Position numbers and translations under genes: made by a program. Below the pieces are notes generated by a model that was not told where the DNA came from, did not search any database, and worked only from the letters and a program-made list of their open reading frames with translations. A DNA stretch of 64,000 nt from Acetobacter oryzifermentans (GTDB taxonomy: Bacteria; Pseudomonadota; Alphaproteobacteria; Acetobacterales; Acetobacteraceae), in contig NZ_CP011120.1 in the NCBI RefSeq assembly GCF_001628715.1, positions 2,314,501 through 2,378,500 of the forward strand, written 5' to 3'. Shown here piece after piece: positions 61,851 through 64,000 of this stretch (position 1 is the first letter of the stretch; each line of letters starts with the position of its first letter).

Positions 61851-64000
61851 TTACATGGCCTGAGCCACTGCCTTTTCCATCTCTTTACCAACCAGATAAG
61901 GGCCTGCTGCACGAATAGTTATAGAGAGAATAGCCATTGCATTGTGCGTGATATTTCCGTCCAACGGTAGAATGGCATCACCATTTGTCCATGCACAATC
62001 TTGCCAATCCGTATCATGCCAACCAGCAGGCTTGGATGCTTGAAGATGGGCCGTAATCATCTGTAACTTACGAGCTGTCTGTACGCACACATCGGTTACA
62101 GCAACACCCAGATAGCGGCGATCATCTACAAACGGACCAATGACATCAGCCGGGCGGCTGGCGCGAGAAACAATCCGCACACACTTCGTGCCCGGTGGCA
62201 GCATGAAGCTGTATTTGTCATCTTGCACACGCATCGGCCGAATGCTTGCACCCGTTTGGGTGACAAGGTGCAGATCAGGATCTGTCGTTTGTGCTACAAT
62301 AACTTCCCTCACATGGGTACCACTCACGCTATTTTCCCGTAATTCCAACTGGCGGAACAAAGGTTCAACAAAAGCCCGATCAACACATAGCGGAGCTGCT
62401 GCATTGTCTACCCATGTGCGTGTCATGCCATTCAGGGTTGCAACCTTGCCGACCTGATGGAAGGAACGACGGTTTCCGGTATCCAGATAGCTTTCCGTCA
62501 ACATGCCATCAGCGGTAATGACAGAATGCTGTGCCGTTTCTACGTGGTAGTAATCGTAAGATGTGATGGATTTATCAAAGAAAATCGAAACACCATTTAC
62601 CAGCATACGAACCGGCACAAACTTGTCCTCAAAGAACAGGCAATGTTCTGGCGTGATCAACATATCCTTATACGGAACGCCATCGGCAATGGCATCCTTG
62701 AGGATACGCACGGGATAACCCGCTTCATCATCTGCTAGGCCAGCACGCACCGTGGCATGGGACTTGCCAACCCAAACAACTGGGCTGCTGATTTCACGGT
62801 TGTTTTGCCAGTCAAAGACAATAACTTCATCACCAATCTGAACGTCTTCTACGGCAACATCACCTTTTGCTGTGCGAATCATGCTGCCAGACAGAAAACA
62901 GACGGTCTCATCTTCAACCAACCAGCCGGTTGTTCCATCTTGCACAATAGATGCTGTCGCTGGGGGTTCGTAGCCATCGGCAGGCACAACATCTGCATAC
63001 TGAACGACATTCCCATCTGCCAACTGAACATTGAGCGTATAAGAGCCATCGCCATTATTCGTGTAAATTGCGGAAGTTGGTTCTGCTGTTAAACCGGAAA
63101 TACCAAAATGCGTGTTTTTGGAAATACCATTAACCAGAACGTTGCCCTTAACACCTTCATCACCACTATCATCAATATAAATGGTGTTTACCGTATTTGG
63201 ATCAACGTTAATGGTAGTTTTGTCCGAGTAGCTAATGCCCGGTTCTGCAAACAATGTGCTATTCTGCTGCATGTTTACAGTGCCGCCCTGCACCCATACA
63301 GGTTGATCTGTCGTACCCAGAGAGGCATTGATCAGATTAAGCGTGCCAGCATTATCCAATTTACCATTATCAAGGGTTACATGCCCTTGATTATTCATGA
63401 TGGTGATGGTGCCATCATCGCGATTCATGGCAACACCACCCAGTTCTACATTGGATGGAGTATCAATGATAATCGTTCCGTTATTTTCAAAACCAGCCGT
63501 TGCAAAAACATTCCCAACATATTGAGAATCACCTTGCGCCGTAATTTTAAGTGTGCCGTTTTGCCAAACACTCAGGCTACGGATCTGGTTGTAATCTGGA
63601 GCATTGTCCACCACAGTTTGCGGCGTAGTGGTATTACCCTCCCAACTGATATTCACATCCGCATTCTGTTGGCTCTGCGGAACAGGGTTGCTCGTCCAGA
63701 CACTTGCATCGGATGTATCAACTTTATTGCCGGTAGAATCAAGCAACTCCCAATTGGAAGAATCATTCCAATCACTACTGGCAGTCCCCGTCCAATGCCA
63801 AGACATATCATGCTGGTGATAGCTGGCTGGCGTGCTGGAATACTGAGAGGTATCTCCCCCAGCGTTTGTTGAGCTTGTCGCAATGGCGCTTAGCTGTTGG
63901 TGCAAAGTGTTGTCTGTATAAGCACCTGTAGCAGAAGCAGATGATGTATCTTCAATATCCCAGCCAGAAGCTGCTGTATCCTGCACAATAGTGGCTGTAG
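61851..64000 (-). CDS. Hint-domain surface protein, N-terminus outside window
   Basis: At least 715 codons; the frame is open at the right edge (TATIVQDTAASGWDIEDT). The first ~330 residues visible are beta-rich, autotransporter-like (IRSLSVWQNGTLKITAQGD, VNMQQNSTLFAEPGISYSD). Then comes a Hint_2 (hedgehog/intein-type) domain: VCFLSGSMIRTAKGDVAVED with its first Cys, MLITPEHCLFFEDKFVPVRM, and HVETAQHSVITADGMLTESY. Hint domains can self-cleave and are common in large exported proteins of acetic acid bacteria. The C-terminal ~200 residues are unassigned. It lies upstream of the adhesin gene on the same strand. Confidence 0.85.
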   Translation of the reverse strand, partial: TATIVQDTAASGWDIEDTSSASATGAYTDNTLHQQLSAIATSSTNAGGDTSQYSSTPASYHQHDMSWHWTGTASSDWNDSSNWELLDSTGNKVDTSDASVWTSNPVPQSQQNADVNISWEGNTTTPQTVVDNAPDYNQIRSLSVWQNGTLKITAQGDSQYVGNVFATAGFENNGTIIIDTPSNVELGGVAMNRDDGTITIMNNQGHVTLDNGKLDNAGTLNLINASLGTTDQPVWVQGGTVNMQQNSTLFAEPGISYSDKTTINVDPNTVNTIYIDDSGDEGVKGNVLVNGISKNTHFGISGLTAEPTSAIYTNNGDGSYTLNVQLADGNVVQYADVVPADGYEPPATASIVQDGTTGWLVEDETVCFLSGSMIRTAKGDVAVEDVQIGDEVIVFDWQNNREISSPVVWVGKSHATVRAGLADDEAGYPVRILKDAIADGVPYKDMLITPEHCLFFEDKFVPVRMLVNGVSIFFDKSITSYDYYHVETAQHSVITADGMLTESYLDTGNRRSFHQVGKVATLNGMTRTWVDNAAAPLCVDRAFVEPLFRQLELRENSVSGTHVREVIVAQTTDPDLHLVTQTGASIRPMRVQDDKYSFMLPPGTKCVRIVSRASRPADVIGPFVDDRRYLGVAVTDVCVQTARKLQMITAHLQASKPAGWHDTDWQDCAWTNGDAILPLDGNITHNAMAILSITIRAAGPYLVGKEMEKAVAQAM

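Overview
The window looks like the chromosome of an acetic acid bacterium (Acetobacteraceae, most like Acetobacter). The flanking genes have moderate GC and fit that group: peptidoglycan recycling kinase AnmK, an MctP-type carboxylate symporter with its DUF3311 partner, flavohemoprotein Hmp, a metNIQ methionine importer, an FAD-linked 2-hydroxyacid dehydrogenase, siroheme synthase CysG, and at the right end a strand-loop-strand adhesin next to a Hint-domain protein. The species call is inference from gene content; there is no rRNA here.

Layout. 1-13.3 kb is ordinary chromosome ending in an intact tRNA-Glu (13291-13366). The last 47 bases of that tRNA are repeated exactly at 55847-55893. Just inside the left copy is a tyrosine recombinase, and an identical 18-base site lies inside each end. 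So 13.3-55.9 kb is a tRNA-Glu integrated genomic island of about 42.5 kb. A decayed second integrase sits just beyond the right copy, so the site has been used before.

Inside the island: (a) 13.4-17 kb holds the integrase, a HTH/AT-hook/membrane protein, an integrase scrap and a DEDDh exonuclease. (b) 17-35 kb is a GC-rich cargo block. It carries an MFS pump and isochorismatase-like hydrolase under a TetR regulator, a small heat-shock gene with a ROSE-like RNA thermometer, psiE, ACC deaminase acdS with its Lrp-type regulator, a second Lrp regulator with an EamA exporter, a cupin, a MarR regulator with an esterase, and a PfpI protein. Broken SDR and GH28 genes, IS481 and IS110 fragments and a partly inverted second copy of the esterase 3' half are scattered through it. 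(c) 35-41.2 kb is a phage-like set: two methyltransferases, small coupled genes and a LexA/CI-type repressor that lacks its self-cleavage residues. (d) 41.9-42.5 kb is a 72-73 bp tandem repeat array beside an IS5-family element. (e) 43.4-55.5 kb is a second, nested tRNA-derived element. It is bounded by a different 22-base tRNA 3'-end repeat and carries a frameshifted integrase, an intact IS66 element with 8-bp target duplication, a single-chain Type ISP restriction-modification enzyme, a DUF262/DUF1524 (GmrSD-like) protein and a serine recombinase.

Right of the island are a membrane-anchored NERD nuclease-like protein, an autotransporter-type O-heptosyltransferase broken by two nonsense codons, its intact adhesin substrate gene, and a Hint-domain protein that runs off the window.

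How the genes work together. The nested element is a phage-defence cargo carried by a larger mobile island. The GC-rich block looks like plant-surface and stress adaptation (ACC breakdown, efflux, heat shock). The adhesin locus has lost its sugar-modifying enzyme. Several promoters carry readable operators: NsrR at hmp, two TetR boxes, MarR boxes, and a palindrome at the acdS regulator.
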